Origin: G963675935 sp963675935
GTDB taxonomy: Bacteria > Planctomycetota > Planctomycetia > Pirellulales > Thermoguttaceae
DNA: 64,000 nt
Direction: 5' to 3'
Assembly: GCA_963675935.2 (NCBI GenBank)
Contig: CAXXPV010000004.1
Span: 1-64,000, forward strand
The notes beneath the pieces were generated by a model that saw nothing but the letters and a program-made list of their open reading frames with translations, was not told where the DNA came from and did no database searches. Every line of letters starts with the position of its first letter. Position 1 is the stretch's first letter. Shown here piece after piece: positions 16,096 to 23,840 of this stretch. A program made the translations under genes and the position numbers.

Positions 16096-17739
16096 ATGAT
16101 CGACTCGCTTTGGAATTCATCGCATTCGCCGGCGGCATTGTTCGCACAACGGATCGGGTCGCCTACCGGCGGCCAAATCTGGCTGGCGCTCATCGTCATC
16201 CTCATTGTGATGGCCGCGTTCACGACCTTCATCCTGATGGTGAGATTCTACAAACGCTGCCCCAGCAACCGCATCCTGGTGATTTACGGCAGGGCGAGCG
16301 GAAGCGCCAATGCGGCGGTGTGCATCCACGGCGGCGCCCGGTTCGTCAAACCGTTGATCGAGGATTTTGACTGGCTCTACCTCGAGCCGATGCAGATCGA
16401 GATTCCGTTGCGCGGCGCGCTGTCGATGGAAAACATCCGGGTGAACGTGCCCAGCGTGTTCACCGTGGCCATCGGCACCACGCCCGAACTGATGCAGAAC
16501 GCCGCCATCCGCTTGCTGGGCTTGGGCAACAAGGAAATCCAAAAACAGGCCGAGGATATGATCTTCGGCCAATTGCGCCAGGTAATCGCCTCGATGCAGA
16601 TCGAGGACATCAACCGCGACCGCGATAAGTTCCTCGAAGCCGTGCAAACTTCCTTGGAGCCGGAACTGCGAAAGATCGGCCTCGTGCTGCTTAACGTGAA
16701 CATCACCGACATCACCGACGAGTCGGGCTACATCGAGGCCATCGGGCAGAAGGCGGCGTCGCAGGCCATCCAAAAAGCACGCGGCGACGTGGCCGACAAC
16801 GAGCGGATGGGCGAAGTGCGCGTGGCCGAAGCCGAACGCGAAAAAATGGTCTCCGTGGCCAACGCCCACAAGGTCCGCGAGATCGGCACCCGCGAGGCGA
16901 TGCGCGAGCAGGCGGTTCGCGTGGCCGAGTTGGAGAAGGAGCAGAAGGTCGGCGAGCAGACGGCTGCGTTCCAGCGCGACGCCGAGGTGAAGGGCGCCGA
17001 GCGCGACATGCGCATCAAATTGGCGCAGGCCGACGCCCAGGCGGTCGAGGGCGAAAACCTGTCGAAGGCCGACATCGCCGCGTCGCAGGCCGAGTTGCAG
17101 GTCAAAAAGGCCGAGGCCTACGAATTGGGCGAAACCCGCAAGGTTCGCGCCGAGGCCGCGGTCATGGAAGCCGAGCACATCGCCCGGGCGAAGGCCGCGT
17201 TGGCCGAGGCCCAGCGGATCGAGGCCGAGCGTCGCGCCGAATTGGAAGCCCCGGCGAAGGCCGAGCGGGCGAGGATCGAGGTGGATGCCGCGGCCGAGGC
17301 GTCGAAACGCCGCATCGAGGCCGAGGGCGAGGCGTCGGCCATTTTCGCCCGGCTCGAAGCCGAAGCCCGGGGCCAGTACGAAATCCTGGCCAAAAAGGGC
17401 GAAGGTTTGCAGCGGATCATCGAGGCCTGCGGCGGCTCGGAGCAGGCGTTCAAGATGATGATGCTTGAACACTTCGACAATCTGGTCGAGGCGTCGGCCA
17501 AGGCGATCTCGAACATCAAGTTCGACAAGGTCGTGGTGTGGGAAGGCGGACAAAAGGGCGAGGGTGGCAGTGCGACGGCCGGTTGGCTTCACAACATGGC
17601 CCGGACGCTCCCGCCGATGATGCAAGTGATGCGTGACATCGGCGGCATCGAGTTTCCCGAGAAGTTCATCGACTTGGGCGACGAAGGGAAGCCGAAAGCC
17701 ACGGCCGAATCGAAGCCGGCGGAAGCGATGAAGGATTAG
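16096..17739 (+). CDS. Flotillin-family membrane scaffold protein
   Basis: This 547-residue protein organises membrane microdomains. A membrane helix lies at about 28-50 (IWLALIVILIVMAAFTTFIL). An SPFH/band-7 domain follows (about 60-230, PSVFTVAIGT, LNVNITDITDESGYIEAIG), then a long Ala/Glu/Arg coiled coil (about 235-440, with repeated AEAE-type units) and a C-terminal region (EACGGSEQAFKMMMLEH). This order is that of YqiK/FloA-type flotillins. The natural partner NfeD-like gene lies upstream. The IS between them may uncouple expression. The ribosome site is atcaaggg. Confidence 0.9.
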   Translation: MIDSLWNSSHSPAALFAQRIGSPTGGQIWLALIVILIVMAAFTTFILMVRFYKRCPSNRILVIYGRASGSANAAVCIHGGARFVKPLIEDFDWLYLEPMQIEIPLRGALSMENIRVNVPSVFTVAIGTTPELMQNAAIRLLGLGNKEIQKQAEDMIFGQLRQVIASMQIEDINRDRDKFLEAVQTSLEPELRKIGLVLLNVNITDITDESGYIEAIGQKAASQAIQKARGDVADNERMGEVRVAEAEREKMVSVANAHKVREIGTREAMREQAVRVAELEKEQKVGEQTAAFQRDAEVKGAERDMRIKLAQADAQAVEGENLSKADIAASQAELQVKKAEAYELGETRKVRAEAAVMEAEHIARAKAALAEAQRIEAERRAELEAPAKAERARIEVDAAAEASKRRIEAEGEASAIFARLEAEARGQYEILAKKGEGLQRIIEACGGSEQAFKMMMLEHFDNLVEASAKAISNIKFDKVVVWEGGQKGEGGSATAGWLHNMARTLPPMMQVMRDIGGIEFPEKFIDLGDEGKPKATAESKPAEAMKD

Positions 17740-17916
17740 GCGTTCGTCGTTTGGGCGGCGTGCTTGCGCGCCGTGTTTTTGCGGCGAACGAGTCTTGAAA
17801 AAAGGGACACGGAGGTCGGCAAACTGGATTGCCGATCATCCGTGTTCGCTTTTTAGAACCAAGGGGGGGAGAGAAAAAGGGGATAAGTCCAATTATTGTC
17901 TCAGCGACAGGTCCAC

Positions 17917-17925
17917 CTCCCTCGC
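17917..17925. repeat. Target site duplication ctccctcgc (left)
   Basis: A perfect 9-bp direct repeat with 19719-19727. It marks the true outer ends of the element at 17926-19718 and interrupts an R1-family repeat. Confidence 0.85.
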
Positions 17926-18052
17926 GTAACCGTTCACGGGTCGGTGGACGAAAAGTAGCAGGCACACTCCGTGTGGGCCGCTAAAAACAGGGAGGAATGT
18001 GCCAAAAACTGGTCTTGGTCATTAGGACGTTTTTTGTTCCACTACGGTTTTT

Positions 18053-18310
18053 ATGAGTACCAAGGAGTTGTTCATGAAAGCCGTCTTGGAAGACATTGGT
18101 TATTCAAGCCCGCCCCACAAGTTGCTGGCGTTCTTCGAGAAGAGCCGCGATCAGTGGAAGACCAAGGCCTTGAAACGCAAACAGCGCATTCGGCAATTGG
18201 AAAAACGCGTTGCCGAACTGAAAGCCAGTCGGCACAAGTGGAAAGAGAAAGCCCAGAAACAGTGTGGCAGCCCCATCTCGCATGAAGACCGAAAACAAAA
18301 AAGAGCCTGA
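18053..18310 (+). CDS. Small coiled-coil protein of the DDE element
   Basis: This 85-residue, very basic protein has a central coiled coil (about 35-72, KRKQRIRQLEKRVAEL). Its end overlaps the transposase frame by 47 bp (start at 18264) or 29 bp (start at 18282). The overlap includes an A-rich run (aaaacaaaaaag near 18291-18302), so frameshift fusion is possible but not shown. It probably contributes DNA binding or multimerisation for the transposase. Confidence 0.6.
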   Translation: MSTKELFMKAVLEDIGYSSPPHKLLAFFEKSRDQWKTKALKRKQRIRQLEKRVAELKASRHKWKEKAQKQCGSPISHEDRKQKRA

Positions 18311-19670
18311 GCCTTGTCCGGCTTCCGCGAACTCCGCCACGGCGGCTCTGGAGGTAACGCCGCTGCCCGGGCACCAATTCGGCACGGGCATGATCTCGCT
18401 GTTTGCGGACTTGGTGTTGAAGGCGGCCACCAGTCAGCGCGCCGCGGCGGGCGTGCTGCAATTGGTGGGAAAATACCTGACCGGCGTGGTGCGGGTGCCC
18501 TGCGCCAATGCGGGCCGTCTGTGGCTGATGCGGTTGGGACTTTTCGAACTGCTGCGGAAGAAAAAAGCCGCCCCGGATTGGGTATGGATTATGGACCACA
18601 CGGTGCAGCTTGGGCCGCACAAGTGCTTGGTGATCGTCGGCGTACGGCTTTCGGCGTGGCGGCGGAAAAAGGCGCCCTTGGAACACGAGGATTTGTCGCT
18701 GCTGAGACTGGTTCCCATGCGGCAGTCTACCGCCACTGCGGTGGCAGAACAACTGGAAGCGACGAGGAAGGAGATGGGCGTCGTGCCTGCGGCGGTCCTC
18801 AGCGACGAAGGCGCGGAACTAAAAAGCGGCATGGCTCTGTTCCGAGCGCACTCGCCCGTGGCGCGGCGGGTGCCGCATGTCTTTGACATCAAGCACAAGG
18901 TGGCGATTCTGCTCAAACGAGAGTTGCACAACGATGCAGCGTGGCAATCCTTCGTCACCCACACCAACCGCACGAAGCTACAAACCACCTTGACGGAATT
19001 GGCGTTTCTGGTTCCGCCCAGTTTGCGAACCAAGGCACGCTATATGAATCTGGACACGTTGGTCAACTGGGGAAGCCGGGCGTTGGCCTACCTGGACGCC
19101 CCGCGAGACCTTCCCGGGCAGACGGTCGATCGCAAGAAGCTGCGGCAGAAACTGGGGTGGCTTAGCGAGTACCGTTCGGCGTTGGCTGCCTGGACCGAAC
19201 TGCTGGCCGTCGCGGAACAGGCAGTCCGTTACGTCCGCAAAAAAGGGTATCATTGTCATGCGGCCAAGGAATTGAAAAGTCGCTTGCTTCTCCTGGCGCG
19301 CACGCCGAGCGGTCTTCGCCTGCAAGCGGGGATTGTGCAGTTTGTCAAGGAACAATCTCGATGGGTCAAAAAAGGGCGGCATCTGTTGGGCAGCAGTGAG
19401 GTTTTGGAGTCGCTCTTGGGCAAATACAAGCGTATTCAAGGAACGCACAGTAAGGGAGGCATGACCGGATCACTGCTGAACATTGGAGCTGCGGTTACGC
19501 ACAAAACCTCGGACACCCTACAACAAGCATTTGCCACCGTGCCGGTTGCCGCGGTGGGGAAGTGGATCCGAGAAAACCTCGGCTTAACGATCCCTGTTCA
19601 GCAGGCCATCGCCTTTCAAGGGAACAAAAACTGTCCGAACAACAAAACATTCCTTACACCAAGTTTTTAG
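18264..19670 (+). CDS. DDE-type transposase of unclassified family
   Basis: This 468-residue protein has probable catalytic residues in PDWVWIMDHTVQLG (Asp), AVLSDEGAELKSG (Asp) and LGSSEVLESLLGKYKR (Glu), followed by GTHSKGGMTGSLLNIGA. The start is GTG 18264 or ATG 18282. The stop codon lies inside the right inverted repeat, so the 3' end of the gene and the end of the element are the same sequence. I cannot assign an IS family. The frame is intact. Confidence 0.7.
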   Translation: MAAPSRMKTENKKEPEPCPASANSATAALEVTPLPGHQFGTGMISLFADLVLKAATSQRAAAGVLQLVGKYLTGVVRVPCANAGRLWLMRLGLFELLRKKKAAPDWVWIMDHTVQLGPHKCLVIVGVRLSAWRRKKAPLEHEDLSLLRLVPMRQSTATAVAEQLEATRKEMGVVPAAVLSDEGAELKSGMALFRAHSPVARRVPHVFDIKHKVAILLKRELHNDAAWQSFVTHTNRTKLQTTLTELAFLVPPSLRTKARYMNLDTLVNWGSRALAYLDAPRDLPGQTVDRKKLRQKLGWLSEYRSALAAWTELLAVAEQAVRYVRKKGYHCHAAKELKSRLLLLARTPSGLRLQAGIVQFVKEQSRWVKKGRHLLGSSEVLESLLGKYKRIQGTHSKGGMTGSLLNIGAAVTHKTSDTLQQAFATVPVAAVGKWIRENLGLTIPVQQAIAFQGNKNCPNNKTFLTPSF

Positions 19671-19718
19671 CGGCCCACACTCCGTGTGCCTGCTACTTTC
19701 CAGACCGTGAACGCTTAC

Positions 19719-19727
19719 CTCCCTCGC
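19719..19727. repeat. Target site duplication ctccctcgc (right)
   Basis: The right copy of the 9-bp duplication at 17917-17925. Confidence 0.85.
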
Positions 19728-19834
19728 TTACAACACCAACTCGCAAAATCCAATGCGTTACCAAACAACTTTTACATCCTAACGATCCTTAACCCAGCTA
19801 TCGAAGTTTCCATTTCACGCTGAACCAAAACACT
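19728..19834 (+). repeat. R1 repeat, copy interrupted by the DDE element
   Basis: The continuation of the R1 repeat whose first bases lie at 17911-17925. About 85% identical to 1524-1627. The following 19845-19900 resembles a worn piece of the REPIN repeat at 22794 (gccctgggctgg, ccttcggggc). Confidence 0.75.
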
Positions 19835-19962
19835 CTCGCGTACCCATGGTGATGCCCTGGGCTGGGAGAACGGTTGCTCCTTCGGGGCTGCAAACGGCTA
19901 AAGTGTTACTCCGCGGAGAACTGCGGGTTGGCGTGGTTGGCGTGGCATCAGAAAAAAAGAGT

Positions 19963-20355
19963 CTACGCCCGGCCGGCGATGCGCAATTGGGCGCGGCTTT
20001 GCGCCACGACGCGGTCGCGCACGGCCGTGGCCTCCGGCGTCGTCGCGCGGCGCGATTGCGCGGTAAGGAGTTGTTCCTGAGCAACAGCCGCGTCGATTTC
20101 ATTGGCCGGAATCGCCCGCTGCGTCAACACCGACACCACGTCGTCCAACACCTCGACGAAGCCGCCCTCGACGTAGTAGCGGTCGGTCTCGCCGCCATCG
20201 CGACGGATGCGCATTTCGCCGAAACCGAGCCTGCCGATCAACGGCGTATGGCCGGGCGCCAAGCCGATTTCGCCGTCGTAGAGCGCAAGCGCGACGAAAT
20301 CGGCCGGCTGGTCGTAAATGGTGCGTTCAGGAGTGACGACGATGCATTGGAGCAT
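19963..20355 (-). CDS. atpC: ATP synthase F1 subunit epsilon
   Basis: This 130-residue subunit is part of the central stalk and inhibits idle ATP hydrolysis. The N-terminal beta-sandwich (MLQCIVVTPERTIYDQPADF, GEIGLAPGHTPLIGRLGFG) fills residues 1-85. A short helical hairpin with AQEQLLTAQSRRAT follows. The ATG at 20355 was chosen because it begins the conserved sequence and lies 11 bp after atpD. It is the last gene of the atp operon. Confidence 0.93.
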   Translation of the reverse strand: MLQCIVVTPERTIYDQPADFVALALYDGEIGLAPGHTPLIGRLGFGEMRIRRDGGETDRYYVEGGFVEVLDDVVSVLTQRAIPANEIDAAVAQEQLLTAQSRRATTPEATAVRDRVVAQSRAQLRIAGRA

Positions 20356-20366
20356 GATAATGCGGC

Positions 20367-21833
20367 TTATTTCCCTTCCATCTTCTTCGCCTGTTCCGCC
20401 GCTTGTTCGACGGCCCCGACGTACATGAACGCCTGTTCGGGCAGGTGGTCCCACTTGCCGTCGGCGATTTCCTCGAAGCTGCGGATCGTTTCCGAAAGCG
20501 GCGTAATTTCGCCGGGCTTGCCCGTGAAAACCTCGGCCACCAAGAACGGCTGCGAAAGGAACCGCTCCATGCGCCGGGCGCGATGGACCACGAGCTTGTC
20601 GGCCTCGCCCAGTTCATCGATGCCCAAGATGGCGATGATGTCTTGCAGTTCGCGGTAACGCTGCAAGGTCATTTGCACCCGCCGGGCGATGGCATAATGG
20701 CGCTCGCCGACGTACTGCGGATCGAGAATGCGGCTCGAACTGGCCAGTGGATCGACCGCGGGATAGATGCCCTTCTCGCTGATCGCGCGCTCGAGGTAGA
20801 TGAAGGCGTCTAACTGGGCGAACGCGGCGGCCGGCGCGGGGTCGGTCGGGTCGTCGGCCGGCACGTACACCGCTTGCACCGACGTGATGGCGCCCTTGTT
20901 CGTCGAGGCGATTCGCTCTTGCAACTGGCCCATTTCGCTGGCCAAGGTTGGCTGATAGCCCACGGCCGACGGCATGCGCCCGAGCAAGGCCGACACTTCG
21001 CTGCCCGCCTGCGAGAAACGGAAGATGTTGTCGATGAACAGCAGCACGTCCTGGCCGGTTGCGTCGCGGAAGTATTCGGCCATCGTGAGCGCCGACAGGG
21101 CGACTCGCAACCGAGCTCCTGGCGGCTCGTTCATCTGGCCGAAAACCATGCACGTCTGGTCGATGACGTGGCGGCCCGTGTCGCCGATTTTTGACTCCTG
21201 CATTTCGAGCCAGAGGTCGTTTCCTTCGCGGGTTCGCTCGCCGACGCCGGCGAACACCGAAGCCCCGCCGTGCGACGACGCGATTCGGGCGATCAACTCG
21301 GTGAGCACGACCGTTTTGCCCAAGCCGGCCCCGCCGAACAAGCCGGCCTTGCCGCCGCGGACGAACGGCGTCAAAAGATCGATCACCTTGATGCCGGTCT
21401 CGAAGATTTCGGTGCGTGTCGAAAGGTCGGTCACGGCCGGGGCGTCGCGGTGGATGGGCCAATAATCCTCGGCCTCGACCGGGCCGCGGCCGTCGATCAC
21501 GTCGCCGGTCAAATTAAACACGCGGCCGAGCGTGCATTTTCCGACGGGCACCTTGACCGGGGCGCCGGTGTCGAGGCAATCCATGCCGCGGACCATGCCG
21601 TCGGTGCTGCCCAGGGCGACGCATCGCACGCGCCCGCCGCCCAAGTGCTGCTGCACTTCGCCGGTCAGATCGAGCGTGACGCCCTTCTGTTGGCTTTTGA
21701 TTTTGACGGCGTTGTAAATGGCCGGCAGGTGATGTTCGTGGAACTCGGCGTCGAACGTCGAGCCGATCACTTGGGTGATGCGGCCGATGTTGGTGGCAGT
21801 GGCAGTGGTGGACTTCGTCGCGGTGGTTGGCAT
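20367..21833 (-). CDS. atpD: ATP synthase F1 subunit beta
   Basis: This 488-residue catalytic subunit has the Walker A motif GGAGLGKTVVL (near residue 167), Walker B LLFIDNIFRFSQAG (near 265) and the conserved ALLGRMPSAVGYQPTL. VPADDPTDPAPA follows. The P-loop reads GLGKT where GVGKT is more common. The N-terminus has a Thr/Ala-rich extension (1-15). The gene lies 53 bp after atpG and 11 bp before atpC on the minus strand. The product is intact. Confidence 0.97.
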   Translation of the reverse strand: MPTTATKSTTATATNIGRITQVIGSTFDAEFHEHHLPAIYNAVKIKSQQKGVTLDLTGEVQQHLGGGRVRCVALGSTDGMVRGMDCLDTGAPVKVPVGKCTLGRVFNLTGDVIDGRGPVEAEDYWPIHRDAPAVTDLSTRTEIFETGIKVIDLLTPFVRGGKAGLFGGAGLGKTVVLTELIARIASSHGGASVFAGVGERTREGNDLWLEMQESKIGDTGRHVIDQTCMVFGQMNEPPGARLRVALSALTMAEYFRDATGQDVLLFIDNIFRFSQAGSEVSALLGRMPSAVGYQPTLASEMGQLQERIASTNKGAITSVQAVYVPADDPTDPAPAAAFAQLDAFIYLERAISEKGIYPAVDPLASSSRILDPQYVGERHYAIARRVQMTLQRYRELQDIIAILGIDELGEADKLVVHRARRMERFLSQPFLVAEVFTGKPGEITPLSETIRSFEEIADGKWDHLPEQAFMYVGAVEQAAEQAKKMEGK

Positions 21834-21886
21834 ATTCTTTTCTCTTCTATTTGACGATCATTTATTTCTATGTTTTGATTTATCGA

Positions 21887-22768
21887 CTACTCGTTGAGCG
21901 CCTCCGCTCCTCCGATAATCTCCAAAAGCTCTCCGGTGATTTGTCCTTGCCGCGCCCGGTTGTACGCCATCGACAGATTGGAAATCATGCCGTCGGCGTT
22001 TTCGGTCGCCGCCTTCATCGCCACCATCCGGGCGATCTGCTCACTCACGGCCGCGTCCAACAAACACTTGAACAACCGAACCTTGAAACTCGTCGGCACC
22101 ACTTCGTCCAAAATGCTCTCGGCCGAGGGCAGGAATTCGTACTGCGGCTCGCCGACCGGGGCGTTTTCGTCGGCGCCGCCGGCCAAATCGCCCAGCGGCA
22201 GAAGCGTTTCGACCACGGCCTGCTGACGACTCGCGCTCTCGAATCGCGTGTAGGCCACGTCGAGCCGGTCGATCGCGCCGTCGGCGAAATCGAGCAAATA
22301 CCGGCTCGCCAAAACGTCGGCCTCGGCGAACGTCGGCTTGTCGTCGAAATGCGTGAACGTTTCGGCCATTTCGAGTTTTCGGAACTTGAAGGCCGAGATG
22401 CCGCGCTTGCCCGCCATTTCGATGTGGACCTCGGGCACGGTCTTCTGCAATTCGTGGTATCGGGCCGCAGCCAATCGCAAGACGCTCGAATTGTAGCCGG
22501 CGCAGAGGCCGCGGTTGGCCGTAAGCACCAGCAGGATCGCCCGCTTGGGTTCGGGCCGTGGCTGCAACAGCGGATGGGCGACTTCCAAGCCGCTGTGGGC
22601 CAGATGGGCGACCAGGGCGGTAATGCGCTTGGTGTACGAGGTAGCGGCGGTGGCCCGATCCATCGCGCGTTTGAATTGCGCGGTCGAGATCAGCTCCATC
22701 GTCCGCGTGATTTTGCGGATGCTGCGGATCGACTTGCGGCGGCGGTCTAGGGCTCGGGCTTTGGCCAT
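21887..22768 (-). CDS. atpG: ATP synthase F1 subunit gamma
   Basis: This 293-residue rotor shaft has the conserved N-terminal helix (MAKARALDRRRKSIRSIRKI, TRTMELISTAQF) and the C-terminal helix (AMKAATENADGMI, YNRARQGQITGELLEI). The central globular part has LVLTANRGLCAGYN. In a normal atp operon it follows atpA directly. Here about 1.07 kb of RAYT gene and REPIN-like repeats lie between atpA and atpG, so its transcription must cross them or start anew. Confidence 0.96.
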   Translation of the reverse strand: MAKARALDRRRKSIRSIRKITRTMELISTAQFKRAMDRATAATSYTKRITALVAHLAHSGLEVAHPLLQPRPEPKRAILLVLTANRGLCAGYNSSVLRLAAARYHELQKTVPEVHIEMAGKRGISAFKFRKLEMAETFTHFDDKPTFAEADVLASRYLLDFADGAIDRLDVAYTRFESASRQQAVVETLLPLGDLAGGADENAPVGEPQYEFLPSAESILDEVVPTSFKVRLFKCLLDAAVSEQIARMVAMKAATENADGMISNLSMAYNRARQGQITGELLEIIGGAEALNE

Positions 22769-22793
22769 GAAAACAGTGGTTAGTGGTTAGTAT

Positions 22794-23065
22794 TTGGGCC
22801 GAAGGCCCTTCGGTTCGCCCAGCCCAGGGCAACGCCCTGGGTGACGGGCAACGCGATATATTTTTCGTCGGCCCAACGGGCCAATCGTTCTCCACAACGC
22901 GGGGCGAACCGTTGGCCCGTTGGGCCGATTCGCCACAACACATAAAATAATACGACGTTCTCTCGTTACCCAGGGCGGCGGCCCTGGGCTGGGCGAACGG
23001 CTGCCCCTTCGGGGCGAACATCCGACATTTCGTTCGTCCTTCGGGGCGAACATTCAATCCCAAAC
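22794..23065. repeat. REPIN-like compound palindrome, copy A
   Basis: About 270 bp made of nested palindromes: ggcccttcggttcgcccagc and its facing arm near 22985, ccagggcaacgccctggg, and the pair cggcccaacgggcc and ggcccgttgggcc. The inverted REP pair is the layout called a REPIN. It recurs in direct orientation at 23538-23775 and ends inside the last codons of the RAYT gene. Confidence 0.85.
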
Positions 23066-23509
23066 GTATCGTTCGTCAAACTCAATGTGATGTTTTTTAC
23101 ACATCGCGCGAAACTCGTCCTGAAACGACATTCGTCCGTGATGCTCCGGCTGCCGGTCAATGTACTCAATCACCTGATCGACATTCGACTGACTGACGGA
23201 AAACGCTCCATACCCATTCTGCCAGTGGAAGTCGTCCAAATCCGCCGCACGCTGTTTTATCCACTTCGACGTTTCACGTTTCAAAACCTCGACCAACTGT
23301 GCGACGGTTACGGTGCGGGCCAATCCGCACAACACATGCACATGGTCGATCCATCCGCCGACGCAAGCCGGTGGACAGCCGGCCTCGCCCGCGTGATGAC
23401 CCAACATCCGAAACATTTCCTCGCGAAGGTCCGCGTTTTGGAGATACGCCCGTCGTTCCTTGGTGCTGAACACGATGTGCAGCCAAATCCGAGCCAAGGA
23501 TTGCGACAT
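23054..23509 (-). CDS. REP-associated tyrosine transposase (RAYT, Y1 IS200-like)
   Basis: This 151-residue Y1 HUH nuclease acts in domesticated REP mobilisation. The HUH metal-binding motif is DHVHVLCGL near residue 58. The probable catalytic Tyr is in WQNGYGAFSVSQSN near residue 99. The C-terminus ends DERYVWD. It is flanked by two direct REPIN-like repeats, the usual context of RAYTs. It lies inside the atp operon in the operon's own orientation. The reading frame is intact, so it may still act on the repeats. The product would process single-stranded hairpin DNA. Confidence 0.88.
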   Translation of the reverse strand: MSQSLARIWLHIVFSTKERRAYLQNADLREEMFRMLGHHAGEAGCPPACVGGWIDHVHVLCGLARTVTVAQLVEVLKRETSKWIKQRAADLDDFHWQNGYGAFSVSQSNVDQVIEYIDRQPEHHGRMSFQDEFRAMCKKHHIEFDERYVWD

Positions 23510-23537
23510 GCGACAATCTCCTTTTCAAGTCAACAAC

Positions 23538-23775
23538 TTGGGCCGAAGGCCCTTCGGTTCGCCCAGCCCAGGGCAACGCCCTGGGTGACGGGCAACGCGA
23601 TATATTATTCGTCGGCCCAACGGGCCAATGGTTCTCCACAATGCGGGGCGAACCGTTGGCCCGTTGGGCCGATCCGCCACAACCTATAAAAATGTGACGT
23701 TCTCCCGTTACCCAGGGCGGCGGCCCTGGGCTGGGCGAACGGCTGCCCCTTTGGGGCGAACATTCAATCCCAAAC
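23538..23775. repeat. REPIN-like compound palindrome, copy B
   Basis: A direct repeat of 22794-23065, about 90% alike where aligned, lacking about 30 bp near the right end. It finishes with attcaatcccaaac, the same sequence that ends copy A and encodes the RAYT C-terminus. Copy B thus includes a relic of a RAYT 3' end. Confidence 0.85.
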
Positions 23776-23840
23776 AATTTCGGGGCGACAATCCGCCGAT
23801 CAATCCCAACAACTATCTACTCCCTTCGGGGCGAACATCT

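Larger units (their letters stand above)
17926..19718 (+). mobile_element. Unclassified two-ORF DDE element with 9-bp target duplication
   Basis: The element is 1793 bp. The outer ends are gtaaccgttcacgggtc (left) and, read inward from the right, gtaagcgttcacggtc. Just inside lies a second, longer inverted repeat of 37 bp (17952-17988 and 19663-19699). It is perfect except for the three central bases of an inner palindrome (cacac-tcc-gtgtg). Target duplications are 9 bp. The uninterrupted target survives at 1509-1627. A 30-bp derivative occurs at 59739-59768. The family is not assigned. Confidence 0.85.

Noticed and set aside
16117..17625. Minus-strand frame opposite flotillin
   Set aside because: Antisense to the coiled coil; the regular LDLG/RLG pattern follows from the AEA codon repeats.
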